From positions 1 through 64,000 of the forward strand of contig NZ_DASZBY010000017.1 of assembly GCF_035943795.1 (NCBI RefSeq): DNA of 64,000 nucleotides. The letters run 5' to 3'. This DNA is from Aliidongia sp035943795. GTDB taxonomy: Bacteria > Pseudomonadota > Alphaproteobacteria > ATCC43930 > CGMCC-115725. This document shows, piece after piece, positions 15,879-24,345 of the stretch; the stretch's first letter is position 1; every line of letters begins with the position of its first letter. A program made the position numbers and the translations under genes. The notes beneath the pieces were generated by a model that saw nothing but the letters and a program-made list of their open reading frames with translations, ran no database searches and was not told the origin of the DNA.

Positions 15879-18532
15879 GCCGCGACCTCGCGCTGGAGAG
15901 AAAGGGTCGCCGTGAGCGACGTCAGGAGCGCGTCCCGGTCGAACTTGGCGATATAGTCGTTGAAGCCGACCTCACGGCCGCGATCCAGATCCTCCGGCGT
16001 GGCGTGCGACGACAGCGCCACCATCGGCACGTTGCTCCAGCGGCTGTCGCTGCGCACGTGGGAAGCAAACTCGAAGCCGTTCATACCGGGCATTTCGATG
16101 TCGCTGATGATGATGTCGAAATCTTCGCCCGCCTCGTGGAGGTCGAGCGCACGGTCGGCCGAGTCGACGGCGCTGACCTCGTACCCCGCGATGGTCAGGA
16201 GCGGCGTCAACAGGTTCCGGAAGAACGGCGAATCGTCGACCAGCAGCACGCGCAGGGTCTTCGCCACATGGTCGAGCGCGCCGTCGCTGCGCGAGCCGAA
16301 CCAATCGTCGTAGGCCTGCATCAGGTAGAAGCCGGTATCGACCAGGTCGGTCGCCTTGCCCGCCAGCACGGCGCTGCCGATCAGGCCCGGCTGTTCCGAA
16401 CCCAGCTGGACGTTCAGCACGTCTTCGACGATGTCGACGATCTCGTCGACCAGCAGACCCATCGAACGTTCCTTGTCCGAGAACACCAGGATCGGCTGCC
16501 GGCCCTCGTGGCCGATGCGCAACGCCGGGTCGATCGGCACCAGCGGCATCAGCTTGCCGCGATACTGCACGACCGGCTTGCCATTGGAATATTCGATCTC
16601 CTTGCGGTCGATCTCTTCGAGACGCGCCACCAGCGCCAGGGGCACCGCCTTCGGGCTGTCGTCGCCGGCCTTGAACAGCAGCAGCGAGGTCTTGTCGACC
16701 TGCCGGCCACGCGTGACCGCCTGCTCCGCCGTCGCGCGATCGGCACCGACGGTGATTTCGCCGGTCGCGGCCGCGATGCCATTGGGGTCGAGGATCATGA
16801 TGACCGCGCCGTCACCCAGGATGGTGTTGCCGGAGAACATCGTGATGTCACGCAGCAGCGGCGCCACCGGCTTCACGACGATTTCCTCGGTGTCGAACAC
16901 CCGGTCGACGATGATGCCGAACGAATAGGTGCCGACCTGGGCGACCACGATGAAGCATTCCGTCGAGGTGTCGTGGCTCTGGCGCAGCTTCAGGAGTTCG
17001 TCCAGTCCGACCAGCGGCAGCAGCCGATTGCGCAAGCGCAGGACCGGCGCGCCGTTCAGCCGCTCGATCTGCGTCTCCGTACCGGGCGCGGCGCGCACCA
17101 GCTCGACGACGCTGATCTGCGGGATCGCGAACCGCTCGCCGGCGCATTCGACGATCAGCGCCGACACGATCGCGAGCGTCAGCGGGATCTTGATGACGAA
17201 GGTCGAGCCCTTGCCAGGCGCGCTCTTCAGTTCGATCGTGCCGCCGATCTTCTCGATGTTGGTGCGCACCACGTCCATGCCGACGCCGCGGCCGGACACG
17301 CTGGTGACGGCGGCGGCGGTCGAGAATCCCGCTTTAAAGATGAACTGGTAGATCTGCTGGTCGGACATCTGCGCCAGCTCGGCCTCGGTCGCGAGGCCGT
17401 TCTGGATCGCCTTCTTCTTGATCAGCTCTGTCGCCAGGCCTTTGCCGTCATCGCCGATCTCGATGATGATGTGACCACCCTCATGGTACGCGCTCAGCGT
17501 GACCGTGCCGGTCTCGGGCTTGCCGGCCATCACGCGGTCGATCGGCGTCTCGATGCCGTGATCGGCCGAATTGCGCACCATGTGGGTGAGCGGATCCTTG
17601 ATCAGCTCCATCACCTGGCGGTCGAGTTCGGTCTCCGCCCCCTTCATCTGGAGGTCGATCTTCTTCTTGAGTTCGATGCCCAGATCGCGGATCAGGCGCG
17701 GCAGCTTCGCCCAGGCGTTGCCGATCGGCTGCATGCGCGTCTTCATGACGCCTTCCTGCAACTCGCTCGTCACGTGGCTCAAACGCTGCAGCGCGATGCC
17801 GAACTCGGAATCCTTCTGGCCGCGCAGGATCTGCATCAGCTGATTGCGGGTGAGCACCAGCTCGCTCACCATCGTCATCAGGTTTTCCAGCAGATCGACG
17901 TTGACGCGGATGTTCGAGGCCGCAACCGCAGAGTCCTTGACGTCGCCGTCGGCCTGGGCGCGGGGAGCCGCGGCCGCGGGAGGCTCCGGCTGGGCGAGTG
18001 CCGTCTGCTTGGGCTTTGCGACGGCCGTGCTGGCGACCGGGGCCGCCTTCGCGACCGGGACGGGCGTCGGCTCCGGCTCCGGCTCCCATTCGGGTTCGGG
18101 CTCTGGTTCCGGCTCCGCAACGGTCGGCGCGGCGGCGGGCGACTCGTCGGTCAATTGCCCGTCGGCAAAGGCGTTGAGCTGGGCGATCAGGTCGGCGTCA
18201 TTGCCGTCCGGCTCGGCCTCGGTCGCCTCCAGCGTCGCCAGCAGCATCTTGATCCGGTCGAGCGAACTCAGGATCAGGCTGATGGCGATCGGCGTCACGA
18301 TGAGCTGGCCGTCGCGAATCTTGCCGAGCACGTTCTCGGCCGCGTGGGCGACCGCTTCGAGCCGCGGCAGCGAGAGAAAGCCGCAGGTGCCCTTGATCGT
18401 GTGCACGATCCGAAAAATATTGCCCAGAAGGCCCGGGTCGTTCGGATTCTGCTCGAGGCGAACGAGCTCCAGATCGAGCGTTCCCAACCCTTCGGCAGTT
18501 TCAGTCAGGAATTCGCTAAGTAGATCGTCCAT
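15875..18532 (-). CDS. cheA: Hybrid chemotaxis kinase CheA with tandem CheW domains and receiver
   Basis: An 885-residue kinase. The Hpt domain occupies about 1-105, with phospho-acceptor His44 in RIVHTIKGTCGFL. A Pro/Glu-rich linker (131-205, many PEPEPEP units) replaces a clear P2. The dimerisation domain is about 207-270. The HATPase shows HMVRNSADHGIE, GDDGKGL and VSGRGVGMDVV. Two CheW-like domains follow. A C-terminal receiver (about 763-885) has VDDSPFF and Asp in IIISDIEMPGMNG. The receiver could act as a phosphate sink. The start at 18532 gives a normal N-terminus; the longer frame to 18580 is unlikely. It is the first gene of the overlapping che series. Confidence 0.96.
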   Translation of the reverse strand: MDDLLSEFLTETAEGLGTLDLELVRLEQNPNDPGLLGNIFRIVHTIKGTCGFLSLPRLEAVAHAAENVLGKIRDGQLIVTPIAISLILSSLDRIKMLLATLEATEAEPDGNDADLIAQLNAFADGQLTDESPAAAPTVAEPEPEPEPEWEPEPEPTPVPVAKAAPVASTAVAKPKQTALAQPEPPAAAAPRAQADGDVKDSAVAASNIRVNVDLLENLMTMVSELVLTRNQLMQILRGQKDSEFGIALQRLSHVTSELQEGVMKTRMQPIGNAWAKLPRLIRDLGIELKKKIDLQMKGAETELDRQVMELIKDPLTHMVRNSADHGIETPIDRVMAGKPETGTVTLSAYHEGGHIIIEIGDDGKGLATELIKKKAIQNGLATEAELAQMSDQQIYQFIFKAGFSTAAAVTSVSGRGVGMDVVRTNIEKIGGTIELKSAPGKGSTFVIKIPLTLAIVSALIVECAGERFAIPQISVVELVRAAPGTETQIERLNGAPVLRLRNRLLPLVGLDELLKLRQSHDTSTECFIVVAQVGTYSFGIIVDRVFDTEEIVVKPVAPLLRDITMFSGNTILGDGAVIMILDPNGIAAATGEITVGADRATAEQAVTRGRQVDKTSLLLFKAGDDSPKAVPLALVARLEEIDRKEIEYSNGKPVVQYRGKLMPLVPIDPALRIGHEGRQPILVFSDKERSMGLLVDEIVDIVEDVLNVQLGSEQPGLIGSAVLAGKATDLVDTGFYLMQAYDDWFGSRSDGALDHVAKTLRVLLVDDSPFFRNLLTPLLTIAGYEVSAVDSADRALDLHEAGEDFDIIISDIEMPGMNGFEFASHVRSDSRWSNVPMVALSSHATPEDLDRGREVGFNDYIAKFDRDALLTSLTATLSLQREVAA

Positions 18533-18625
18533 GGCCTGATTTCCGCCGTGAAAGTACTGAACGGTCGATCGGAGCGTCATGCTTCGATCAGCTCACCGGA
18601 CCTGTTCGACCTTCGGGTTTATTCC

Positions 18626-18640
18626 TTAATATCCGGTTAC
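18626..18640. promoter_or_regulatory. Near-consensus CtrA box upstream of cheA
   Basis: TTAA (18626-18629), seven bases, then TTAC (18637-18640): one mismatch to TTAA-N7-TTAA. It lies about 95 bp upstream of the cheA start, in the 166-bp gap between the chpT and cheA genes. Combined with the perfect box at ctrA, this makes CtrA control of chemotaxis plausible, but a single degenerate 8-base site occurs easily by chance. Confidence 0.45.
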
Positions 18641-18698
18641 GGATGGCCGCGCCGGACCCGACTGGTTCGCCGGTGAAACGAAGTCGAGCATGCCCGTT

Positions 18699-19307
18699 TC
18701 AGCCGGCGGAGGCGAGCCTAAAGACGACACCGCCGGAAGCGGCCGTTTCGATCGACGGTAGAAGCCCGGCGCGACGGGCGAGCGCGCCGGTGAATGCCGC
18801 CTGAACGCTGCGGGCATCGATCGCTTCGCCGGTCAAAGCCCCCAGCAGCGCGTCGGGCAGGTGCCCCGGCAATCGAGCGCCCTCGCCCACGGCCAGCACC
18901 TCGAGCCCCGCGGGGCCGGTCGCGAGCGTCAGGCTGCCGCCGCGCGGCAGGGCTTCCGCCGCAACCAGAAGGATGTTGCAGGCGAGCTTGCCGCCGGCTG
19001 ACGGCACCAGTGCCTCCGGCCAGACGCAAGTGATCTTGCCGTCGGCGAAAAGATCGAGCGTCGCCTTGCGCGCCAGCTGGGCCGCGATCTCGGTCGTCGA
19101 GCCATAGGCGATTCGGTAGAACTGCAGACGCCGGGTCGCCTGGATCGAGCTTTGGCCGATCAACGCCGCCGCATCGGTCGCGAATTCCGGATCATCCTCC
19201 AGCAACTCGACGCCATTGTTGATGGCACCGATCGGGCTCACCATCTCGTGGCAGAGCCGCGCGGCCAGCAGTTCGGTGATTCTGAGATCGGTCCCCGCGT
19301 CGTTCAT
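18699..19307 (-). CDS. chpT: Histidine phosphotransferase ChpT
   Basis: A 202-residue protein of the HPTransfase/DUF2328 family. Helix 1 carries the phospho-acceptor His20 in ARLCHEMVSPIGAINNGVEL, which is the ChpT hallmark. A degenerate Bergerat-like domain follows (CNILLVAAEALPRGGSLTL). ChpT is a dimer that passes phosphate from the hybrid kinase CckA to CtrA and CpdR. The ATG at 19307 has GAGG six bases upstream; the longer frame (to 19526) would run through the divergent DUF3553 gene. It sits directly upstream of the che cluster on the same strand, an arrangement that links the CtrA relay to chemotaxis. Confidence 0.92.
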   Translation of the reverse strand: MNDAGTDLRITELLAARLCHEMVSPIGAINNGVELLEDDPEFATDAAALIGQSSIQATRRLQFYRIAYGSTTEIAAQLARKATLDLFADGKITCVWPEALVPSAGGKLACNILLVAAEALPRGGSLTLATGPAGLEVLAVGEGARLPGHLPDALLGALTGEAIDARSVQAAFTGALARRAGLLPSIETAASGGVVFRLASAG

Positions 19308-19395
19308 GCCATCCTCGATCGGCCTTGCCGCCTGTCTGTCGCCATGGTCCGATGATCCCAGAGGATCCACCCACGACACAAGTTCGGACGATACA

Positions 19396-19578
19396 ATGGA
19401 AACGAATTTCGTGCCCGGTACCTGGGTGAGTCTGCCGACGGAGCCCGATTGGGGCATCGGCCAGGTCCAATCGGCGATCGACGGGCGCATCACGATCAAC
19501 TTCGAGCATGCCGGCAAGCGCGTCATCCTGGCCGACGCGGTCGAACTCGATGAAGTCGACCTCGACGCTCCCGGCTAA
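19396..19578 (+). CDS. DUF3553 family small protein
   Basis: A 60-residue protein with an SH3/CarD-like outline: VPGTWVSLPTEPDWGIGQVQ, then RITINFEHAGKRVI. The W-G-x-G-Q-V-Q core and the acidic end match DUF3553, common in Alphaproteobacteria and often found beside chpT. The function is unknown; the fold resembles RNA-polymerase or DNA-repair interaction modules. It is divergent from chpT (88 bp) and overlaps mobA tail-to-tail by 4 nt. Confidence 0.85.
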   Translation: METNFVPGTWVSLPTEPDWGIGQVQSAIDGRITINFEHAGKRVILADAVELDEVDLDAPG

Positions 19579-20204
19579 CGGCAAGACCGCTCGATCGCCA
19601 GCAGCCGTTCGGCTTCGACGAGATCGTCCGGCCCGTTGAGATTGAAGAACGGGTCGACCGGACCGGCGGCGAAATCGACCTGGACGGCGCCCAGGCTCCG
19701 GGCCCATGGATCCACGCGCCGTTCTCCCTCGACGATCGACCGGCGCAGCGCGTCGCGCACTGCCGCCGGCCATAGCCCGACGACAGGGTGGCGCCGCCCC
19801 CCGGACACGGCGATGGTCGCCGGCGCACCTTGCCCTATCGCCGCTTCCAGCCGCAGCACCAGATCGGTCGGCAAAAAAGGCGTGTCGCCCGGCACGGTCA
19901 GCACGTGACGCCGACCTGTTGCCGCCGCCCAGTCGAGCGCCGCCAGGATGCCGACGAGCGGCCCGGGATGGTCGGGCAGCGAATCCGGCAGGATCGGCAA
20001 TCCGAAGATCCGGTAGCGTGCCGGATCGCCGTTGGCATTGAGCGCCAGGCCCGAGACCTGGGGAGCCAGCCGGTCGAGGATATGGCGCAGCAGCGGCTGG
20101 CCGCCGAGCGCCACCAGCGGCTTGTCGCCGCCGCCCATGCGCCGCGCCAGGCCACCCGCGAGCACCACGGCGAGCGGCCCCCGGCCCCCGTCTTTCCCGT
20201 CCAT
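19575..20204 (-). CDS. mobA: Molybdenum cofactor guanylyltransferase MobA
   Basis: A 209-residue nucleotidyltransferase. It joins GMP from GTP to molybdopterin to form the MGD cofactor of DMSO-reductase-type enzymes. The N-terminal signature VVLAGGLARRMGGGDKPL binds GTP. DHPGPLVGILAAL and VPGDTPFLP (metal and GTP ligands) follow, and NLNGPDDL closes the domain. The ATG at 20204 has AAGGAG seven bases upstream, ruling out the longer frame to 20255. It is divergent from moaA (72 bp), so the two cofactor genes probably share a control region. Confidence 0.95.
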   Translation of the reverse strand: MDGKDGGRGPLAVVLAGGLARRMGGGDKPLVALGGQPLLRHILDRLAPQVSGLALNANGDPARYRIFGLPILPDSLPDHPGPLVGILAALDWAAATGRRHVLTVPGDTPFLPTDLVLRLEAAIGQGAPATIAVSGGRRHPVVGLWPAAVRDALRRSIVEGERRVDPWARSLGAVQVDFAAGPVDPFFNLNGPDDLVEAERLLAIERSCR

Positions 20205-20276
20205 CCCCACGCTCCTTCGCGAGCCCCGTCGCGTCGGCCCTTGTTCCGCGCGCATTCGACCGACATATTAACGCAC

Positions 20277-21269
20277 ATGATCGATCCCTTTGGGCGAACC
20301 GTCAGCTACTTGCGCGTCTCGGTCACCGACCGATGCGACTTCCGCTGCGTCTATTGCATGGCGGAGGACATGACGTTCCTGCCCAAGCGGGACGTGCTGT
20401 CGCTGGAAGAGCTCGACCGCCTGTGCAACGCGTTCATCCGCCAGGGTGTGCGCAAGCTGCGGCTGACCGGCGGCGAGCCGCTGGTTCGCCGCAACATCAT
20501 GTGGCTGATCAGGAACCTGGGGCGCCAGGTCGAGCGCGGTGCGCTCGACGAACTGACGCTGACCACCAACGGCAGCCAACTCGCCAAATACGCCGACGAC
20601 CTGGTGGCCGCGGGGGTGCGCCGGATCAACGTCTCGCTCGATACGCTGGACGAGCGGAAATTCGCCGCCATCACGCGCTGGGGCCGCCTCGGCCAGGTCA
20701 TGGACGGCATCGCGGCGGCCAAGCGCGCCGGGCTGCAGATCAAGATCAATACGGTCGCCCTGAAGGGCGTCAACGACGGCGAGTTCGACGAGTTGGTCGC
20801 CTGGTGCGGCGCCGAAGGGCACGACCTCACCTTCATCGAGGTCATGCCGATGGGCGAGATCGGCGGCGACGCGCGGCTCGACCAGTACCTGCCGCTGAGC
20901 CAGGTGCGCGGACGGCTGGCCGAACGCTGGACCTTGACCGAGAGCGACCATCGCACCGGCGGCCCCGCCCGCTACGTCACGGTCGGCGAGACCGGCGGGC
21001 GGCTCGGCTTCATCACGCCGCTGACCCATAATTTCTGCGAAAGCTGCAACCGCGTGCGGCTCACCTGCACCGGGACGCTGTACATGTGCCTGGGCCAGGA
21101 AGACGCGGCGGATCTCCGGGCCTCGCTGCGCGCGTCCGAAAGCGACGAACCGCTCGACGCCGCGATCCAGGCGGCGATCGCGCGCAAGCCCAAGGGCCAT
21201 GACTTCGTCATCGATCGCGGCCATCATGGGCCCGCCGTGCCGCGCCACATGAGCGTCACCGGCGGCTGA
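20277..21269 (+). CDS. moaA: GTP 3',8-cyclase MoaA
   Basis: A 330-residue radical-SAM enzyme for the first step of molybdenum cofactor synthesis. The SAM-cluster cysteines are C20, C24 and C27 in DRCDFRCVYCM. The C-terminal cluster that holds GTP is C254, C257 and C271 (C-x2-C-x13-C). The chain ends in the conserved Gly-Gly required for activity. The ATG at 20277 gives the usual MIDPFGR N-terminus; the open frame upstream is antisense to mobA. The nadK gene starts 49 bp downstream on the same strand. Confidence 0.97.
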   Translation: MIDPFGRTVSYLRVSVTDRCDFRCVYCMAEDMTFLPKRDVLSLEELDRLCNAFIRQGVRKLRLTGGEPLVRRNIMWLIRNLGRQVERGALDELTLTTNGSQLAKYADDLVAAGVRRINVSLDTLDERKFAAITRWGRLGQVMDGIAAAKRAGLQIKINTVALKGVNDGEFDELVAWCGAEGHDLTFIEVMPMGEIGGDARLDQYLPLSQVRGRLAERWTLTESDHRTGGPARYVTVGETGGRLGFITPLTHNFCESCNRVRLTCTGTLYMCLGQEDAADLRASLRASESDEPLDAAIQAAIARKPKGHDFVIDRGHHGPAVPRHMSVTGG

Positions 21270-21318
21270 CCGCCTTGTTCTTCCAGATCTGCGAAAGCGC
21301 CCCGATGATCGCTCGTTC

Positions 21319-22107
21319 ATGTCGGTAACCCGGACCGGCGCGCCCGTGCCGAAGATCGCGATCGTCGCTTCGGAGGCGGAGGCCGCCCAGGCGGCGCTGG
21401 CCGACCTGGAGCGCCGCTACCCCACGGTCTCGCTCGACGAAGCCGACGTGATCGTGGCGCTGGGCGGCGACGGCTTCATGTTGGAGACCCTGCATCGCCA
21501 CATCGAACGCCACCTGCCGATCTTCGGCATGCATCGCGGCTCGGTCGGCTTCCTGATGAATACCTATGCGCCGGAGAACCTGTTCGAGCGCCTGTCGAAG
21601 GCCGATACCGAGCGCCTGCATCCGCTCGCCATGCAGGCGACGACGGTGGATGGCGTCGTGCACCAGGCGCTCGCCATCAACGAGGTCGCTCTGTTGCGCC
21701 AGACCCGCCAGATGGCGAAGATCCGCATTTCGGTCGATGGCGTGCAGCGCATGGACGAACTGATGTGCGACGGCGTGATGGTCGCGACACCCGCCGGCAG
21801 CACCGCCTACAACCTGTCGGCCCATGGCCCGATCATCCCGTTCAGCAGCGGCGTGCTGGCCTTGACCCCGATCAGCGCGTTCCGCCCGCGGCGCTGGCGC
21901 GGCGCGGTGCTGCCGCACAAGGTCACGGTCACGTTCGACATGCTGGAGGCGCAGAAGCGGCCGGTCAGTGCCGGTGCCGATTTCATCGAAGTGCGCGACG
22001 TCATCCGCGTCGAGGTCCGCGAAACCCGCGAGACCAGCCTCAGCCTGCTGTTCGACCACGAGCATAATCTGGAAGAGCGCGTGCTGAAGGAACAGTTCGA
22101 GAGCTGA
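21319..22107 (+). CDS. nadK: NAD kinase
   Basis: A 262-residue enzyme that phosphorylates NAD to NADP. The GGDG motif is at residues 49-52 (VALGGDGFML). The NE/D motif AINEVAL and the glycine-rich VATPAGSTAYNLSAHGPI loop are present. The length suits the short alphaproteobacterial form, which lacks the N-terminal extension. It lies between moaA and argE on the same strand; this grouping looks incidental. Confidence 0.96.
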   Translation: MSVTRTGAPVPKIAIVASEAEAAQAALADLERRYPTVSLDEADVIVALGGDGFMLETLHRHIERHLPIFGMHRGSVGFLMNTYAPENLFERLSKADTERLHPLAMQATTVDGVVHQALAINEVALLRQTRQMAKIRISVDGVQRMDELMCDGVMVATPAGSTAYNLSAHGPIIPFSSGVLALTPISAFRPRRWRGAVLPHKVTVTFDMLEAQKRPVSAGADFIEVRDVIRVEVRETRETSLSLLFDHEHNLEERVLKEQFES

Positions 22108-22168
22108 CGCCAACCCGGTTTCGCGCGCATAATCCTGTCGCCCCCCGAAACAACGCCCGAGTTCCGCC

Positions 22169-23329
22169 ATGGCCGCGCCCACCAGCATCGAGATGATCAC
22201 GAAACTCGTGGGGTTCGACACGACGAGCCGGGACTCGAACCTGGCCCTGATCGATTGGGTCGAGGGCTATCTCGCCGACCTGGGGATCAAGTCCGACCGT
22301 TCGTGGGATGCCGACCGGCGCAAGGCCAATCTTTTCGCGACCATCGGGCCGGAGGACAAGCCGGGCATCGTGCTGTCCGGCCATACCGACGTGGTGCCGG
22401 TCGACGGCCAGGACTGGACCAGCGACCCGTTCGAGCTGGTCCAGAAGGACGGCAAGCTCTACGGCCGCGGCGCCTCGGACATGAAGGGCTTCCTGGGCGT
22501 CGTGCTGGCCAAGACGCCGGAGTTCGTGCGCCGTCAACCGAAGACGCCGCTGCATCTGGCCTTCACCTATGACGAGGAAGTGGGCTGCCTGGGCGTGCGC
22601 ACCCTGCTGGCGGACCTGGCGCGTCGACCGGTCCGTCCGCGCGCCTGCGTCGTGGGCGAGCCGACCTTGATGAAGCCGGTCATCGGCCACAAGGGCAAGC
22701 AGTCGGTGCGCTGCCACGTCCATGGCCTGGAATGCCATTCGGCCCTGGCGCACCAGGGCGTCAATGCGGTCGAGGCGGCAGCCGAACTGGTCGCCTACCT
22801 GAAGGGCATGGCGCGGCGCTTCCGGGACCAGGGACCGTTCGACCCGGACTATTCGCCGCCCTATACCACGGTCCATACCGGCAAGATCCAGGGCGGCACC
22901 GCACTCAACATCGTGCCCAAGGACTGCAGCTTCGATTTCGAATTCCGCTATCTGCCGAGCGAGGATCCGGCGATGCTGTTCGGCGAGGTCCAGCGCTTCG
23001 CCGCCGAGAAGCTGCTGCCCGAGATGCGCGCGATCTCGGCCGCTGCCGGCTTCGATTTCCAGGAGCTGTCCGGGATGGCCGGCCTGGACATGAGCAGCGA
23101 GGACGAGGTGACGCGCCTGGTCATGCAACTGTCTGGCGCCAACGGCACCGGCAAGGTCAGCTTCGGTACCGAGGGCGGGCTCTATCAGGAATTCGGCATC
23201 CCGACCATCGTGTGCGGCCCGGGCTCGATCGAGCAGGCGCACAAGCCGGACGAATGGATCGAGATCGAGCAGCTCGTCGCCGCCGAGCGCTTCATGGACC
23301 GGTTGCTCGACCACGCCGCCCAGGGCTGA
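22169..23329 (+). CDS. argE: Acetylornithine deacetylase ArgE
   Basis: A 386-residue M20-family metallopeptidase that hydrolyses N-acetylornithine to ornithine in arginine synthesis. Metal and catalytic motifs: SGHTDVVP (His and Asp), GRGASDMKGF (Asp), TYDEEVGCLG (Glu pair) and the C-terminal FGTEGGLYQEFG. The ECHSA segment starts the dimerisation lid domain. ArgE and DapE are close; the KSDRSWDADRRKANL region and the C-terminal pattern favour the ArgE branch. The next gene starts 17 bp downstream, so a two-gene unit is possible. Confidence 0.9.
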   Translation: MAAPTSIEMITKLVGFDTTSRDSNLALIDWVEGYLADLGIKSDRSWDADRRKANLFATIGPEDKPGIVLSGHTDVVPVDGQDWTSDPFELVQKDGKLYGRGASDMKGFLGVVLAKTPEFVRRQPKTPLHLAFTYDEEVGCLGVRTLLADLARRPVRPRACVVGEPTLMKPVIGHKGKQSVRCHVHGLECHSALAHQGVNAVEAAAELVAYLKGMARRFRDQGPFDPDYSPPYTTVHTGKIQGGTALNIVPKDCSFDFEFRYLPSEDPAMLFGEVQRFAAEKLLPEMRAISAAAGFDFQELSGMAGLDMSSEDEVTRLVMQLSGANGTGKVSFGTEGGLYQEFGIPTIVCGPGSIEQAHKPDEWIEIEQLVAAERFMDRLLDHAAQG

Positions 23330-23346
23330 CCGGCGTGGGATCCAAC

Positions 23347-24327
23347 ATGGTCACCATTCCGGTGATCGACGTGCCGGCGACGGAGGAGCCTGCCGTCGCC
23401 TCGGCCCGCGCCGAGCCGGAACGGCTGCAGTTGCTCATGACGGCCGCGCGCCGGACCTACACGCCGATGGGCATGCGCTTTGCCGATACCCGCTCACGCC
23501 TCTGGTCCGGCCGGTCGACCAGCCCCTATGCCGAGGCGGTCCGGTCGGTCGATCAGGCGATGGGCCGGCCCGGCGCGTTCCTGCTGAACTATTCCTACGA
23601 ATGGGGCTGCACCACCGGCGCGGTCGATGATGCCGATCTCGGCGGCACGACCTTGCTCCGGACGCTCGACTGGCCGTTCGACGGGCTGGGCCGGTCGCTG
23701 ATCGTGGTGCGTCGGCAGGCGGAAGCCGGCACCTATCTCAGCGCGACCTGGCCCGGCTTCGTCGGCGTGCTGACCGGCCTCGCGCCCGGCCGGTTCGCCG
23801 CTGCGATCAACCAGCCGCCCCTGCCCTTGCCGCGCATGGGCAAGGCGATGGGCTGGCTGGCGGCGCGGGTGCGGGTCAACCGCTCCGACGCGCTGCCGCC
23901 GACCCACCTGCTGCGGCTCGCCTTCGAGACCTGCCGCACGTTCGATGATGCGGTCGCCTTGCTACGGGATACCCCGATCTGCCTGCCGGCGATTTTCACC
24001 ATCGCGGGAACGGAGCCGGGCGAAGCTCGCGTCATCGAACGAACGGCGGATGCCGCGTTCGAACCCGACGAACCGGCGGCGGCCAATCACTGGGCCTCGC
24101 CCGGGGGCCCGGCGGGGCGGCCGCGCAATGCATCGAGCAGGGAGCGCCGGATCGCCATGTGCGGCCTGTTGGCCACGGGGCATGGCTGGTCGTTCGATTG
24201 GCTACAGGACCCGATCCTGCTGCCGGACACCCGCCTCGCCGTGATGGCCAATCCCAGGACGGGCCGGATGCTGGTCCAGGGCTGGGAAAAAGCCGGCCCG
24301 GCAACCGCCGTGCTCGACCTAGTCTGA
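23347..24327 (+). CDS. Ntn-hydrolase of the acid-amidase/choloylglycine type
   Basis: A 326-residue protein resembling C45/C59-type linear amide hydrolases (acyltransferases, NAAA-like amidases). The likely nucleophile is Cys88 in YEWGCTTGAV, followed by LRTLDWPFDG, which fits the substrate-binding Arg/Asp block of the group. Later blocks (FVGVLTGLAPGRFAAAINQ and the C-terminal NHW) also fit. In classical members Cys becomes N-terminal by self-cleavage; here about 87 residues would be removed. No signal peptide is evident, so it is cytoplasmic. It follows argE at 17 bp. The substrate is unknown; an N-acyl amide is the natural guess. Confidence 0.7.
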   Translation: MVTIPVIDVPATEEPAVASARAEPERLQLLMTAARRTYTPMGMRFADTRSRLWSGRSTSPYAEAVRSVDQAMGRPGAFLLNYSYEWGCTTGAVDDADLGGTTLLRTLDWPFDGLGRSLIVVRRQAEAGTYLSATWPGFVGVLTGLAPGRFAAAINQPPLPLPRMGKAMGWLAARVRVNRSDALPPTHLLRLAFETCRTFDDAVALLRDTPICLPAIFTIAGTEPGEARVIERTADAAFEPDEPAAANHWASPGGPAGRPRNASSRERRIAMCGLLATGHGWSFDWLQDPILLPDTRLAVMANPRTGRMLVQGWEKAGPATAVLDLV

Positions 24328-24345
24328 GAGCACGGCAATCGGCCG

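Noticed and set aside
16004..18523. An 839-codon open frame on the plus strand opposite cheA
   Set aside because: It is the antisense image of cheA; His/Arg/Gln/Asp-rich composition and no motif, a usual effect of high GC content.
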